A program made the position numbers and the translations under genes. Positions 38,834 through 48,819 of a DNA stretch of 64,000 nucleotides are shown piece after piece. Numbering within the stretch: position 1 is the first letter of the stretch; each line of letters opens with the position of its first letter. Origin of the DNA: Nocardiopsis sp. CNR-923 (lineage in GTDB: Bacteria; Actinomycetota; Actinomycetes; Streptosporangiales; Streptosporangiaceae); NCBI RefSeq assembly GCF_001942255.1, contig NZ_MKKC01000087.1:124001-188000 (forward strand), given 5' to 3'. The notes under the pieces were generated by a model. That model did not search any database, was not told the DNA's origin, and saw only the letters and a list, made by a program, of their open reading frames with translations.

Positions 38834-39841
38834 ATGATCAAGCTGATCGCGGTCGTCGGCCCGACCGCTGCGGGCAAGTCGGACCTCGCCGTCGAACTGG
38901 CCCTCCGGTTGGAGGAACGCACGGGGCTGCGCGGCGAGGTGGTGAACGCGGACTCCATGCAGCTGTACCGGGGCATGGACATCGGCACCGCGAAGGTCAC
39001 CCGCGAGGAGATGCGCGGCGTCCCCCACCACCTTCTGGACGTGTGGGAGGTCAGCGAGCCCGCCGATGTGGCCAGCTACCAGGAGATGGCCCGCGACAGG
39101 ATCGAGGAGTGCGCCGAACGCGGCGTCCTGCCGGTCCTGGTCGGCGGCTCGGGGCTGTACGTGCGCGCGGTCCTGGACCACCTGGAGTTCCCGGGAACCG
39201 ACCCCGAGGTGCGCGCCCGCCTGGAGGCCGAACTGTCCGAGGTCGGCCCGGGCGTCCTGCACGCCCGACTGGCCGAGGTCGACCCGGAGGCGGCGCGCAC
39301 CATCCTGCCCGGCAACGGACGGCGCATCGTACGCGCCCTGGAGGTCGTCGAGCTCACCGGCCAGCCCTTCACCGCCACCCTGCCCGACCACACCCCCTAC
39401 TACCCGTGCGCACAGGTCGGGCTGACCGCCCCGCGCGAGGAACTGGACGCGCGGATCGACGCCCGCGTGGACCGCATGTGGGAGCGCGGGCTGTTGGACG
39501 AGGTCCGCCGACTGGACGCCATGGGCCTGCGGGAGGGCCGCACGGCCTCGCGCGCGCTCGGCTACGCGCAGGCGATCGGTCAGCTCGACGGCGACCTGAC
39601 CGAGGAGGAGGCCCGCGAGAGCACCGCCCGCGCCACCCGCCGCTTCGCCCGCCGCCAGGAGTCGTGGTTTCGCCGCGACCCCCGCGTGCGGTGGCTGCCC
39701 TACGACTCCACCGATCTCGTCGAGCGCGCGCTCGCCCATGTCGAGACCGCGATGACCCGCCCGAGGGAGGAGCCGGGCGAGACGCTCGTGGACGTGGCCA
39801 CCCTCGTTCCGCACGGTCAGCCGCCCACCGTCGGCGACTGA
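38834..39841 (+). CDS. miaA: tRNA dimethylallyltransferase MiaA
   Basis: A 335-residue enzyme that adds a dimethylallyl group to N6 of A37 in tRNAs reading U-starting codons. The P-loop is VVGPTAAGKSDLAV; other motifs are EVVNADSMQLYRGMDIGTAK, GVPHHLLDVW, VLVGGSGLYVRAVLD, and RQESWFRRDPRVRWL at the end. It is intact. Its product is the substrate of MiaB, encoded 2.4 kb away beyond the TetR-P450 pair. Confidence 0.96.
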   Translation: MIKLIAVVGPTAAGKSDLAVELALRLEERTGLRGEVVNADSMQLYRGMDIGTAKVTREEMRGVPHHLLDVWEVSEPADVASYQEMARDRIEECAERGVLPVLVGGSGLYVRAVLDHLEFPGTDPEVRARLEAELSEVGPGVLHARLAEVDPEAARTILPGNGRRIVRALEVVELTGQPFTATLPDHTPYYPCAQVGLTAPREELDARIDARVDRMWERGLLDEVRRLDAMGLREGRTASRALGYAQAIGQLDGDLTEEEARESTARATRRFARRQESWFRRDPRVRWLPYDSTDLVERALAHVETAMTRPREEPGETLVDVATLVPHGQPPTVGD

Positions 39842-39967
39842 CCCTCCACGGCCGGTTCCCCGTCCCCCGCCGGAGTGTGCCGTGGATGCCGCCCGTCGCG
39901 CAGCAGGGTAGGGAGTTGCGGGGCACACCCCAGGCGATCCAGCTGATCCGACCCGTCACCTGGGCGC

Positions 39968-39996
39968 TTGCCAGGCGTCCCGTCGTCGCCTAGCGT
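39968..39996 (+). promoter_or_regulatory. promoter of the TetR-P450 unit
   Basis: TTGCCA at 39968-39973 and TAGCGT at 39991-39996 are separated by exactly 17 bases and match the housekeeping -35/-10 pattern. The predicted start site near 40003 falls inside the palindrome that begins at 39997. Confidence 0.6.
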
Positions 39997-40035
39997 TGAC
40001 TCCATGACCAGATTCGAAATCTGGTCATGGAGTCA
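39997..40035. promoter_or_regulatory. 39-bp palindrome at the TetR-P450 transcription start
   Basis: Arms 39997-40014 and 40018-40035 are perfectly complementary (18 bp) around CGA. It starts right after the -10 hexamer. Length and position suit an operator for the TetR protein encoded 60 bases downstream; as RNA it would form a strong leader hairpin and could also end miaA transcripts. Confidence 0.75.
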
Positions 40036-40097
40036 GAACCCGCAAGGGGGCACGGCCATGATCCTCGCGTCGACACCGCTCCGAACGGAGCGCAGCC

Positions 40098-40867
40098 GTG
40101 TCCCGGTCAGGAGAACGCCGTGCCCTCCCCACCCGGTCGACGAACAAGACCGCCAACCGCGCCGCCCGCGCCGAGCGCATCCTCGACGCGGCGGGCGACC
40201 TCCTCGTCTCCTGGGGCTACCCCAGGATCACCATCGAGGACGTCGCCCGCCGGGCCGGTGTCGGCAAGGGCACCGTCTACCTGCACTTCCCCACCAAGGA
40301 GGTGCTGTTCCTGGCAGTCCTGCTCCGCGCCCAGACCGCCATGACCGAGCGGACGCTGGAGGTGCTCCGCGAGGCCCCGAGGGGATCTGGCCCAGCGCCC
40401 TCGCCCGCACCTACGCCCTGGCGATGCACGAGTCACCGATCATCGCCACGGTGGTGACGGGCCGGACCGAGATCCTGGGCAGCCTCGCACGGGCCGCCGC
40501 CGAGTACAGCGCAAAGCTCGTCGAGCGGCAGCACACCACCACGGGAAGCTACTTCGACGTCCTGCGCGACCACCGCCTGATCCGCACCGACCGGTCCCGC
40601 GCCGACCAGGTGTACGCCTACTCCTCGATCCTGACCGGCTTCCTCGTCGCCGAGCCGCTCCTTGCCGAGCACCCCGGCTTCACACCGCCGACCGTCGACC
40701 ACCACGCCGACGTTCTGGCCGACGCCATCCGGTCCACCCTGGGCGAGTCCGACGACGACGGCACGCTGCACGCCGCCTGGCCGAAGGTCGCCGCCCTGTT
40801 CGAGAACCTCGCGCGCGACTTCCGAGCCGAGGTCGACCGCTACACGCACGCCACTCGCGACACCTGA
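40098..40867 (+). CDS. TetR-family regulator, one frame break
   Basis: N-terminal TetR helix-turn-helix: AERILDAAGDLLVSWGYPRI, IEDVARRAGVGKGTVYLHFP, TKEVLFLAVL. The ligand-binding part is not like a characterised subgroup. The GTG at 40098 has GGAG eight bases upstream. The frame breaks near 40377; one added C restores LREAPEGIWPSALARTYALA, giving 256 residues. The stop lies 13 bases before the P450 start, so the two are one unit, and the 39-bp palindrome upstream points to autoregulation. Confidence 0.88.
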
Positions 40868-40880
40868 CACTGGAGTGCCC

Positions 40881-42157
40881 ATGACGGCCACACCCTCCGC
40901 GACCCACGACCTGATCAACCTCATGGACCCGGCCTGGACCAGCGACCCCCGCTCCCTGGTCGACCGGGTCGCCAGCGCGGGCGGGTCCGCTCCGGCCCTG
41001 TTCGCCGACGGCTTCGAGGTCGTCCTCTTCGCCGACGACGAGGACGTGCGCACGATCCTGAGCGACCGCCGATTCGTCGTCGACCCCGCCAACGTGCGCG
41101 AGGGAGCCACCACCCAAAGGAAGTCCCAACTCCTCGAAACCATGGGCATCACCCCGGACCTGGCCGCCTACGTGAGCGAGAGCGTGCTCCAGATGGACGG
41201 CGCCGACCACACGCGGCTGCGCAAGCTCGTCTCGCGCGCCTTCACGGTGCGCCGCGTCAACGAGCTCCGTCCCAAGGTCCAGCGGATCACCGACGACCTC
41301 CTGGCCCGGCTGCCGGACCACGCACAGGAGGACGGGTCCGTGGACCTCCTCGAACACTTCGCCTATCCGCTGCCTATCACGGTGATCTGCGACCTGGTCG
41401 GCGTCGCCGAGGAGGACCGGCCCGCGTGGCGGGAGTGGAGCCGCACCCTCCAGGAGTTCGACCCCACCAGGCCGGAACGGATGAACGCCGTGCTGGGAGC
41501 GATGATCGACCACATCAAGTCGACGATCGCGCGGCGCCGCGCCGAACCCCAGGACACCCTGCTCGACGCGCTGATCGCCGAACAGGACGAGGACGGCGGC
41601 AGACTCAGCGAGGCCGAACTGATCACCCTGGTCTTCACACTGGTCATCGCGGGGCACGAGACCACCGCCCACCTGCTCACCAACGGCACCCACGCCCTGC
41701 TCACGCACCGCGACCAGTGGGACCTGCTGCGATCCGACCCCGAGCTCGTGCCCGCCGCCGTGCACGAGATGCTGCGCTGGTGCGGTGTCGCGCTCCTCAC
41801 CCAGGTCCGGTACGCGGCGGAGGACATCCGGCTCAAGGGCGGTCGGCTGGCCGCCGGGGACCGTGCGGTCGCCCTCATCGCGGGCGCCAACCGCGACCCC
41901 GACGTGTACCCGGACCCGCACCGGTTCGACATCACCCGCCACCACGGCAAGCCCGGCGAGTCGCACGTGGGCTTCGGCCACGGCATCCACTACTGCCTGG
42001 GCGCCGCCTGGCCAGGCAGGAGGGACAGGTCGCCTTCACTTCGCTGGTCAGGGCCTACCCGGACCTGGACCTCGCGCCCGGCCGCGAGCCCGCACGGACG
42101 CACTCGCCCGGAGCGATGCGGTTCAGGGATCTGTACGTGCGCCTCGGCCGCGACTGA
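40881..42157 (+). CDS. cytochrome P450, one frame break
   Basis: A soluble bacterial class I P450. The I-helix oxygen-activation motif is IAGHETTAHL; the ExxR region is in HEMLRWCG; the heme ligand Cys is in VGFGHGIHYCLGAALAR. The frame breaks near 42008, six bases past the heme-Cys motif; one added C restores LGAALARQEGQVAFTSLVRA and 425 residues. No ferredoxin or ferredoxin reductase gene is linked. Fold and motifs resemble macrolide or antibiotic-tailoring P450s, but the substrate is unknown. It is co-transcribed with the TetR gene. Confidence 0.9.
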
Positions 42158-42162
42158 CGCGG

Positions 42163-42195
42163 CCGCGGCCCCCGGCGTCGTGCCGGGGGCCGCGG
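42163..42195. terminator. hairpin between P450 and miaB
   Basis: Arms 42163-42176 and 42182-42195 are perfectly complementary (14 bp) with loop gtcgt, between convergent genes. Confidence 0.8.
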
Positions 42196-42210
42196 AGAAC
42201 ACGGGTCGGG

Positions 42211-43704
42211 TCAGGCGTCGCAACACCCGCCGACGGGGGTGACGGGCTCGGCCGCCGGAGCGCCGACCTTCGGCATGCCCAACAGGACGCCGGGGCCGGC
42301 TGCCTCGGCCGATCGGCCGTTCCGTGCGGCCCAGGCGTCCCCGGCGCGCGTGCGGCGCAGGTTCCGGACACCGGAGTCGGCCACCAGGTGGTGCGGCGCG
42401 GCGTAGGTGACCTCCACGGTCGCCACGTCGCCGGGGCGCGGCTCCTCGCCCTCGCCCACGGCGAAGTGTACGAGTCGGTTGTCGGGCGCCCGTCCCGACA
42501 GGCGGCGGTGCTCGCCGTCCTTGCGGCCCTCGCCCTCGGCGACCAGCAGCTCGACCTCCCGCCCCACCAGCTTCTGGTTCTCCTCCCACGAGACGGCGTC
42601 CTGGAGTTCCACCAGGCGCTGGTAGCGGTCCTTGACCACCTCGGGCGGGACCTGTCCGTCCATCGTCGCCGCCGGAGTCCCCGGCCGCTTGGAGTACTGG
42701 AAGGTGAACGCCATCGAGAACCGGGCCTGGCGCACCACGTGCAGCGTCTCGGCGAAGTCCTCCTCGGTCTCCCCGGGGAAGCCCACGATGATGTCGGTGG
42801 TGATCGCCGCGTGCGGCATGGCGGCGCGCACCTTCTCCACGATGGATAGGAACCGCTCCTGGCGGTAGGAGCGACGCATGTCCTTGAGCACCCTGCTCGA
42901 CCCGGACTGCAACGGCATGTGCAGCTGCGGCATGACGCTGGGCGTCTCGGCCATCGCCTCGATGACGTCGTCGGTGAAGTCGCGCGGGTGCGGGGAGGTG
43001 AAGCGGACCCGCTCCAGCCCCTCGACCTCACCGCAGGCGCGCAGCAGCTTCGAGAAGGCCTGGCGGTCGCCGAACCCGCTGCCGTAGGCGTTGACGTTCT
43101 GTCCGAGCAGGGTGATCTCGCTGACGCCCTCGTCCACCAGGGCGCGCACCTCGGCCAGGATGTCGCCGGGACGCCGGTCCTGCTCCTTGCCGCGCAGCGC
43201 GGGCACGATGCAGAAGGTGCACGTGTTGTTGCAGCCGACGGAGATCGACACCCACGCGGCGTACGCGGACTCGCGGCGGCTGGGCAGGGTGGAGGGGAAG
43301 TGCTCCAGGGACTCGGCGATCTCCACCTGCGCCTCGCGCTGGACGCGGGCGCGCTCCAACAGGGCGGGCAAGGACCCGATGTTGTGCGTGCCGAACACCA
43401 CGTCCACCCACGGGGCGCGGCGCACGATCTCACCGCGGTCCTTCTGCGCCAGGCAGCCGCCGACCGCGATCTGCATGCCCGGGTTGGCGTCCTTGACCGG
43501 ACGCAGGTGCCCGAGGTTGCCGTACAGGCGGTTGTCGGCGTTCTCGCGGACCGCACAGGTGTTGAAGACGACGATGTCTGCGGTGGTCTCCTCGGCTGCG
43601 CGCGCGTACCCAGCGTCCTCCAGCAGGCCGGAGAGGCGCTCGGAGTCGTGGACGTTCATCTGGCAGCCGTAGGTCCGCACTTGGTAGGTACGACTCTGGC
43701 TCAC
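42211..43704 (-). CDS. miaB: tRNA-2-methylthio-N6-dimethylallyladenosine synthase MiaB
   Basis: A 497-residue radical SAM methylthiotransferase that modifies i6A37 made by MiaA. The N-terminal MTTase domain carries three cluster cysteines (YGCQMN, FNTCAVR, GGCLAQ); the radical SAM motif is CNNTCTFC in [20 protein letters not shown]; a TRAM domain follows. The C-terminus ends with VGGCCDA. It is intact with an ATG start at 43704. Confidence 0.96.
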   Translation of the reverse strand: MSQSRTYQVRTYGCQMNVHDSERLSGLLEDAGYARAAEETTADIVVFNTCAVRENADNRLYGNLGHLRPVKDANPGMQIAVGGCLAQKDRGEIVRRAPWVDVVFGTHNIGSLPALLERARVQREAQVEIAESLEHFPSTLPSRRESAYAAWVSISVGCNNTCTFCIVPALRGKEQDRRPGDILAEVRALVDEGVSEITLLGQNVNAYGSGFGDRQAFSKLLRACGEVEGLERVRFTSPHPRDFTDDVIEAMAETPSVMPQLHMPLQSGSSRVLKDMRRSYRQERFLSIVEKVRAAMPHAAITTDIIVGFPGETEEDFAETLHVVRQARFSMAFTFQYSKRPGTPAATMDGQVPPEVVKDRYQRLVELQDAVSWEENQKLVGREVELLVAEGEGRKDGEHRRLSGRAPDNRLVHFAVGEGEEPRPGDVATVEVTYAAPHHLVADSGVRNLRRTRAGDAWAARNGRSAEAAGPGVLLGMPKVGAPAAEPVTPVGGCCDA

Positions 43705-43764
43705 GGTCCCAGGCTAACCGGTGACGCGAACACGCGAACCACCCTCGGGACCCGGATCCCGGGG

Positions 43765-43806
43765 CGGCCCGTGCCGCCGACCGCCATGGGTCGACGGCAC
43801 GGGCCG
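43765..43806 (-). terminator. hairpin after the TRAP transporter operon
   Basis: Arms 43765-43780 and 43791-43806 pair at 15 of 16 positions around a 10-base loop, 22 bases past the TRAP permease stop. Confidence 0.7.
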
Positions 43807-43828
43807 CGCATGCCGGACGGGACGCGGC

Positions 43829-46800
43829 TCAGTCCTGGCCCTCGGCCGCCTCGCCGGCCGCTCCGGGGCCGGAGGCCGCGGCGCCGCTGTTCGCCTCCGC
43901 CCCGACGGGGGCCGAACCCACCGTCGGGATGACCTTCGCGCCGCCCTCCCGACGGGTGACCAGCTTCTCGTGCCCGATCACCGCCACCAGCAGGACCAGA
44001 CCGATGACGTTGGTCGCGAGGCTGCCCGAGACCAGGCACAGGCCTCCCACGACCAGTCCGATCCGCTTGTACCAGGGCAGCGGCCGATCCAGGTACCCGA
44101 CCAGTCCGAGCGCCACCAGGACCGCGCCGGCCACGCCGGTCACCGCGGCCACCGCGCCCGTGAACCAGTCCACCTCCTGCAACAGCAGTTCGGGGGAGAA
44201 CACGAACATGTACGGCATCACGAAGGCCGCGATGGCGATGCGCACCGAGTAGAACCCGGTCCGGATCGGGTCGCCGCCGGAGATGCCCGACGCCGCGTAG
44301 GCCGCCAGGCACACCGGCGGAGTGATGTCGGCGAGCACACCGAAGTAGTAGACGAACAGGTGCGCCATCAACAGCATCGCGAGCCGCTCGTCGACCTCGC
44401 CCTCCAGGATCGCCACGATCGCCGGAGCCGCCAACGTCGCCGTGATGACGTAGTTCGCGGTCGTGGGCAGACCGATGCCCAGAATCAGGCACGCGACCAT
44501 CGACATGAACAGGACCAGGAACAGGTCCACCCGCATCGTGCCGACCGCCGCGACCCCGAAGTCCGCGCCCGCGCCGGTCCACGCCAGGAGGGGAGAGGTG
44601 GCCACCGACGTCAACAGGGCGGCCAGACCCGCGCTGATCGACTCGGCGATCCCCAGCAGACCGCTGCTGAGCTTGAGGCCCAGGTCGGTCGTGGTGATGA
44701 CACCCGCGATGATGCCCGCCGACGCGCACGCCACGATGATCGGGATCGCCAGGCGCGCCGCGCCCACCAGCCCGTCCAGGAACGAGTGCAGGTTCAGCTG
44801 GTCCTCGCCCGAGGCGCTCCACCGGTGGAACGCCACCGACACCGTGATGCCCGCCAGGGTGAGCAGAACGGTGGCGCCCAGAGCCATCATCCCCCGGTCC
44901 ATACCGGACATGAGCGCCTGGGCGGCGGTCACCAGGAGCGCCGCGGCGCCCGCCGCGACGACGATCGGCAGGGACAGCCGCATCGCCGCGCCCAGGACCT
45001 CGCCCATCGGCCGGACCCCGAACCTGGCCGTCCCCTCCACACGCCGGAACGGCATGACGAGGAACTGCGTGAGGATGTTGACCACGACCGTGGCCACGAC
45101 CGCGCCCATCGCCGAGAACATCGGCGAGAAACCCATCGACAACAGCGCGAAGATCGCCACGACGGGCGCGATGAGGTAGCCGCGGGTGACCATGAGCCGC
45201 CGCAGGTTGGGCAGCAGCTCCTTGGGCAGGCCGCCGATCCCCATCCGCTTGGCGTCGTAGTGGACCACCACGTACTGCGAGACGAAGAACATCACCGCCG
45301 GGATCGCGGCGGCGGTCAGGATCTGCTGGTAGGTGGCGCCCGTGAACTCGATCATGATGAACGCGCCCGCGCCCATGATCGGCGGCATGATCTGCCCGCC
45401 CGTGGAGGAGGCCGCCTCCACCGCGCCCGCGTACTCGGGCTTGTACCCGGACTTCTTCATCATCGGGATGGTGAACGCGCCGTTGGAGACGGTGTTGGCC
45501 ACCGAACTCCCCGTGATCGTCCCGGAGAAGGCACTGGTGACGATGCCGACCTTGGCGGTACCGCCGACGGACGACCCCGTCGCGCCCAGAGCCAGATCCG
45601 TGAAGAACCGCTCCATGCCCGTGCGCTGGAGCATCGCCGCGAAGATCATGAACAGGAAGATGAACGTCGCCGAGATGCCGAGCGGAGTCCCGAACACGCC
45701 CTCCGTGCCCACGTACAGGTTGGTGACGATCTGGTCGACGCTGGACCCGCGGTGGCGCAGGAACCCGGGCATCGACTGGCCGAAGTAGGCGAACGCGATC
45801 AGCGAGCCCGCCAGCACCACCAGCGCCGGACCCAGCACCCGGGACGCCGCCACGAGGATCAACAGCAGACCGATCGTCCCGACCGTCACGTAGGTCGCGT
45901 TGTAGATGCCGACCGACCGGGTGATCTCCTCGTAGTTGACGAACATGTACAGACCGGCGAACAGGCCGAGACCGGCCAGCGCGATGTCGAACAGGGGCAT
46001 CCCCCACACGTTCCAGGGGACGTGCCGCGCGCCCTGGACCACGACCAGCACGACGAGCGCCGGACCGAGCACGTTCCACTGCGCGATCCCGGCCAGCCAC
46101 ATGTAGGCCAGGGTCACCGCGCCGACCGCGGTCAGCCCCCACCGGGTCACGACCGGCCACAGCCAGACCGGGAACACCGACGGGAACCGCGTCAGCGCCA
46201 CGGCCGCCGCTACGGCGACCGCGACCAGCACCAGGCCCAGGATCGGCAGGAAGAAGAAACCGCCGCCCGCCTCACTCGTGACCAGGTCCAGCGCGATCAG
46301 CACCGAGCCGACCAACAGCGTCCACCCCGCGGAGCTCTGCGCCCGGGAGGAGTCCGCCGTCCCTCGGGTACGCCACAGTAGAACCCCGGCCCCGCCGATC
46401 AGCAGGACCGCGACCAGGCCGAACACCCACTGAGGCAGGTACAGGTACATGCTCGTGTCCGACCCGGAGAACACGCCGACGCCGATGTAGCCCACCAGCA
46501 GGGCGCTGAAGGCCATCGCGCCACCGTAGAAGGGGCCGTGAGGGCCCTCGGCACGCGGTTTGGTCGGGTACAGCAGGAACACCAGGCCGAGGCCGAGCGC
46601 GAGGTGGAACGAGCGCTGCTGAAGGGGTGGCAGCGTCTGGGTGAACGCGGTCCACAGGTGGAAGACGGCCAGGGCCAGGGCCACGGCGAACACGCCCCAG
46701 CGCCACACCGCCCGCAGGTCCGTGCGTACGTCCTCGACCCCCGTGTCCTCGGTGAAGTCGTGCTCCTCCAGAGCCTCCAGATCGCGCTCGATCTCCTCCA

Positions 46801-46921
46801 GCGCCCGGGGGGCGGGCTCACCGCCGGCGGAGGCTCCGCCCGCGGTCACTGCGGCACCGGACTCGCCGGCGCCTTCGGTTCGGTCGTCATCACCCTCGTC
46901 CTCATCATCAGTGGGGGACAC
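43829..46921 (-). CDS. TRAP transporter fused permease (4TM/12TM type)
   Basis: A 1030-residue fusion of small and large TRAP permease subunits with many membrane helices. The N-terminal 65 residues are strongly acidic and cytoplasmic. Conserved segments are TGSSVGGTAKVGIVTSAFSG, TGSSVANTVSNGAFTIPMMK, GGQIMPPIMGAGAFIM, GLPTTANYVITATLAAPAIV and ITPPVCLAAYAASGISGGDP. TRAP carriers use ion gradients. The GTG start at 46921 lies 10 bases after the DUF1850 stop, following AAGG. It works with the TAXI receptor encoded upstream. The substrate is probably a dicarboxylate or amino acid such as glutamate, but this is unproven. No break was seen. Confidence 0.94.
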   Translation of the reverse strand: MSPTDDEDEGDDDRTEGAGESGAAVTAGGASAGGEPAPRALEEIERDLEALEEHDFTEDTGVEDVRTDLRAVWRWGVFAVALALAVFHLWTAFTQTLPPLQQRSFHLALGLGLVFLLYPTKPRAEGPHGPFYGGAMAFSALLVGYIGVGVFSGSDTSMYLYLPQWVFGLVAVLLIGGAGVLLWRTRGTADSSRAQSSAGWTLLVGSVLIALDLVTSEAGGGFFFLPILGLVLVAVAVAAAVALTRFPSVFPVWLWPVVTRWGLTAVGAVTLAYMWLAGIAQWNVLGPALVVLVVVQGARHVPWNVWGMPLFDIALAGLGLFAGLYMFVNYEEITRSVGIYNATYVTVGTIGLLLILVAASRVLGPALVVLAGSLIAFAYFGQSMPGFLRHRGSSVDQIVTNLYVGTEGVFGTPLGISATFIFLFMIFAAMLQRTGMERFFTDLALGATGSSVGGTAKVGIVTSAFSGTITGSSVANTVSNGAFTIPMMKKSGYKPEYAGAVEAASSTGGQIMPPIMGAGAFIMIEFTGATYQQILTAAAIPAVMFFVSQYVVVHYDAKRMGIGGLPKELLPNLRRLMVTRGYLIAPVVAIFALLSMGFSPMFSAMGAVVATVVVNILTQFLVMPFRRVEGTARFGVRPMGEVLGAAMRLSLPIVVAAGAAALLVTAAQALMSGMDRGMMALGATVLLTLAGITVSVAFHRWSASGEDQLNLHSFLDGLVGAARLAIPIIVACASAGIIAGVITTTDLGLKLSSGLLGIAESISAGLAALLTSVATSPLLAWTGAGADFGVAAVGTMRVDLFLVLFMSMVACLILGIGLPTTANYVITATLAAPAIVAILEGEVDERLAMLLMAHLFVYYFGVLADITPPVCLAAYAASGISGGDPIRTGFYSVRIAIAAFVMPYMFVFSPELLLQEVDWFTGAVAAVTGVAGAVLVALGLVGYLDRPLPWYKRIGLVVGGLCLVSGSLATNVIGLVLLVAVIGHEKLVTRREGGAKVIPTVGSAPVGAEANSGAAASGPGAAGEAAEGQD

Positions 46922-46931
46922 CCCACGGCCT

Positions 46932-47468
46932 TCACATCAGGTGCGCGCCCGGATGGGTCTGCACGTACAGCTCCACGCTCGCACCGGGGTCCACCACGTC
47001 CAGGAGCCGAAACTCCCGGCCCCGCAGCGTCAGCCGGTGGTCGACGTCAGACGTCCCCACGACCATCAGCACCGTGCCGAGCGGACGCCCGTGGTGGTCG
47101 ACGCGATAGCCCTCGCCCCCCTGGACGAAGGTCGAGGTCACCCCGTCGACCGTCTCCGGCCCCGAGGGGAGGTTGGCCCCGTGGGCGTCGGCGCGGATCT
47201 CCTCCAGCGCCAGCCCCGAGGAAGGCGAGACCGAGTAGACCTCGTGCACCGGACGCCGGTGCACGGAGTGCGTGTGGCTGAGCTCGATCCGGTCCCCGAT
47301 CTGGACCGGAACGCTGAGGACGGGCGACTCCCGACCGTACACGCGGACGGCGAACCAGGAGGAGCCCGTGTCCGCGGAGCCGGTCAGGAGCAACACGCAC
47401 CCCAGCAGGACCGCCGCAAGCGCAGGGCCGCCCGGAATCCACCGGACGGCCCTGGGCGAACCGGTCAT
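46932..47468 (-). CDS. DUF1850 protein of the TAXI-TRAP operon
   Basis: A 178-residue protein with an N-terminal membrane segment (ALAAVLLGCVLLLTG) and an extracytoplasmic DUF1850 domain: IGDRIELSHTHSVHRRPVHE, VYSVSPSSGLALEEIRADAH, GANLPSGPETVDG. The family is found almost only in operons with TAXI-type TRAP systems, and its role is unknown. Its ATG at 47468 overlaps the last base of the receptor stop codon, so it is translationally coupled. Confidence 0.88.
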   Translation of the reverse strand: MTGSPRAVRWIPGGPALAAVLLGCVLLLTGSADTGSSWFAVRVYGRESPVLSVPVQIGDRIELSHTHSVHRRPVHEVYSVSPSSGLALEEIRADAHGANLPSGPETVDGVTSTFVQGGEGYRVDHHGRPLGTVLMVVGTSDVDHRLTLRGREFRLLDVVDPGASVELYVQTHPGAHLM

Positions 47469-48508
47469 CAGTCGAGGAGCCCCTGCTCCTCGTAGAAGCG
47501 CTGGGCGCCGGGGTGCAGTTCCATCGAGCCCAGACCGTCCAGTGCGGTCTCCAGCAGGACCTGGCCGCCGACGTCGTGGCCGATGTCGCCAGCGTCCTCG
47601 TACATCACGCGGACCAGGTCGTAGGCGAGCTGCTCGTCCAGGGCCGAGGTCGTGTACAGGGTCGCCCACTGGGTCAGGGTGACGACGTCCTCGTCCTGGC
47701 CGTTGTAGGTGCCGCCCTCGATGGTCAGCGGGCTGTAGCTCGGGTCTTCGGCCATCAGGGTCTCGGCCTCCTCACCCTCCAGCGGCAGCAGCCGGACGTC
47801 GTTGCTCGCCGACACCTCGACGATGCCCGCCGCTGGCACGGACAGGATGCCGAAGGCGGCGTCGACCTGGCCGTCGCCCAGCGCCGTGGCCGCGTCGCCG
47901 AACGTGCTGTCATAGGCGTTGATGTCCGCGTCCGGGTCCAGACCGTAGGCCTCCAGGATCTGGCGGGCGGCGACCTCGGTGCCGCTGCCGGGCGGACCGA
48001 TCTCGACGTTCATGCCCTCCAGGTCCGCGACCGACTCGATGTCGGAGTCGGCGCGGACGACGATCTGCATGACCTCGGGGTAGATGTTGCCGAGCGCGCG
48101 GATCCCGTCGGGGCTGGCGAGCGGCTCCTCCTCGAAGGGACCGGTGCTGCTCTGGGCCTGCATGGCCACACCGTTGACCGCCATGATGAGTTCGCTCTGG
48201 TCGATCTCTCCGGCGTCCGCGTCCTCGGTCTCACCCTCCAGGGCACGCAGGTTCTGCACCGAGGCGCCGGTGGCGAACGTGTCCACCTGGACGTTCTCGA
48301 TGTTGTTGCTCCACAGCTGCGCGATCTCGCCGCCGAGGGGGTAGTAGGTACCGCCGGTGGACCCCGTGGCGAGCTGGAGGAATGTGGTCTCCGAATCGTC
48401 GCCGCCGGGACCTTCGACGTCCTCGGGGGCCGCGCAGGCCGACAGGGCGACCACACCGGCCGCGGCGATCGCCACGGAGGCCCGGATGGTCCCGCGTCCC
48501 TTGCTCAT
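47468..48508 (-). CDS. TAXI-family TRAP substrate-binding lipoprotein
   Basis: A 346-residue solute receptor. The signal peptide ends in a lipobox at Cys25 (VALSACAAPED). The TAXI signature is LQLATGSTGGTYYPLGGEIA; further regions are VAMQAQSSTGPFEE, GMNVEIGPPGSGTEVAARQI and VTLTQWATLYTTSALDEQLA. The ATG at 48508 follows GAGAGGAAG. It delivers substrate to the fused permease. A 13-bp palindrome lies 83 bases upstream. Confidence 0.93.
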   Translation of the reverse strand: MSKGRGTIRASVAIAAAGVVALSACAAPEDVEGPGGDDSETTFLQLATGSTGGTYYPLGGEIAQLWSNNIENVQVDTFATGASVQNLRALEGETEDADAGEIDQSELIMAVNGVAMQAQSSTGPFEEEPLASPDGIRALGNIYPEVMQIVVRADSDIESVADLEGMNVEIGPPGSGTEVAARQILEAYGLDPDADINAYDSTFGDAATALGDGQVDAAFGILSVPAAGIVEVSASNDVRLLPLEGEEAETLMAEDPSYSPLTIEGGTYNGQDEDVVTLTQWATLYTTSALDEQLAYDLVRVMYEDAGDIGHDVGGQVLLETALDGLGSMELHPGAQRFYEEQGLLD

Positions 48509-48819
48509 CGCTGGCTTCCTCTCTAGCAGTACGGGTGACGACAGGGCCCGGGCCGCGCGCGGCGGTCCGCCGCGGAGTCCCCGGCCAGCCATCACCTGGT
48601 GATATCCGCGAAAGCATAGAACGGCGCATCGATCCTCGCCGTGTCGGAGCAGTCACGAATGGAGAACGATACTCAGCGGTCGACCCCGCCTCCGCCGCGT
48701 CACAGGCTATGGCCTGCGACAACGCACGCCCTGACGAACTGATCTCCCGAAGCGGGGGCGTGGACGACTAAGGTCGACATGTCATCAGTTTTCCATCCAC
48801 GACCCTTCCTGAGCGGGAC
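48509..48819. promoter_or_regulatory. divergent intergenic region of TRAP operon and S9 peptidase
   Basis: No gene was found in these 311 bases. The palindrome ATCACC-T-GGTGAT at 48591-48603 is the clearest candidate operator, placed where it could control the TRAP operon. Confidence 0.5.
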
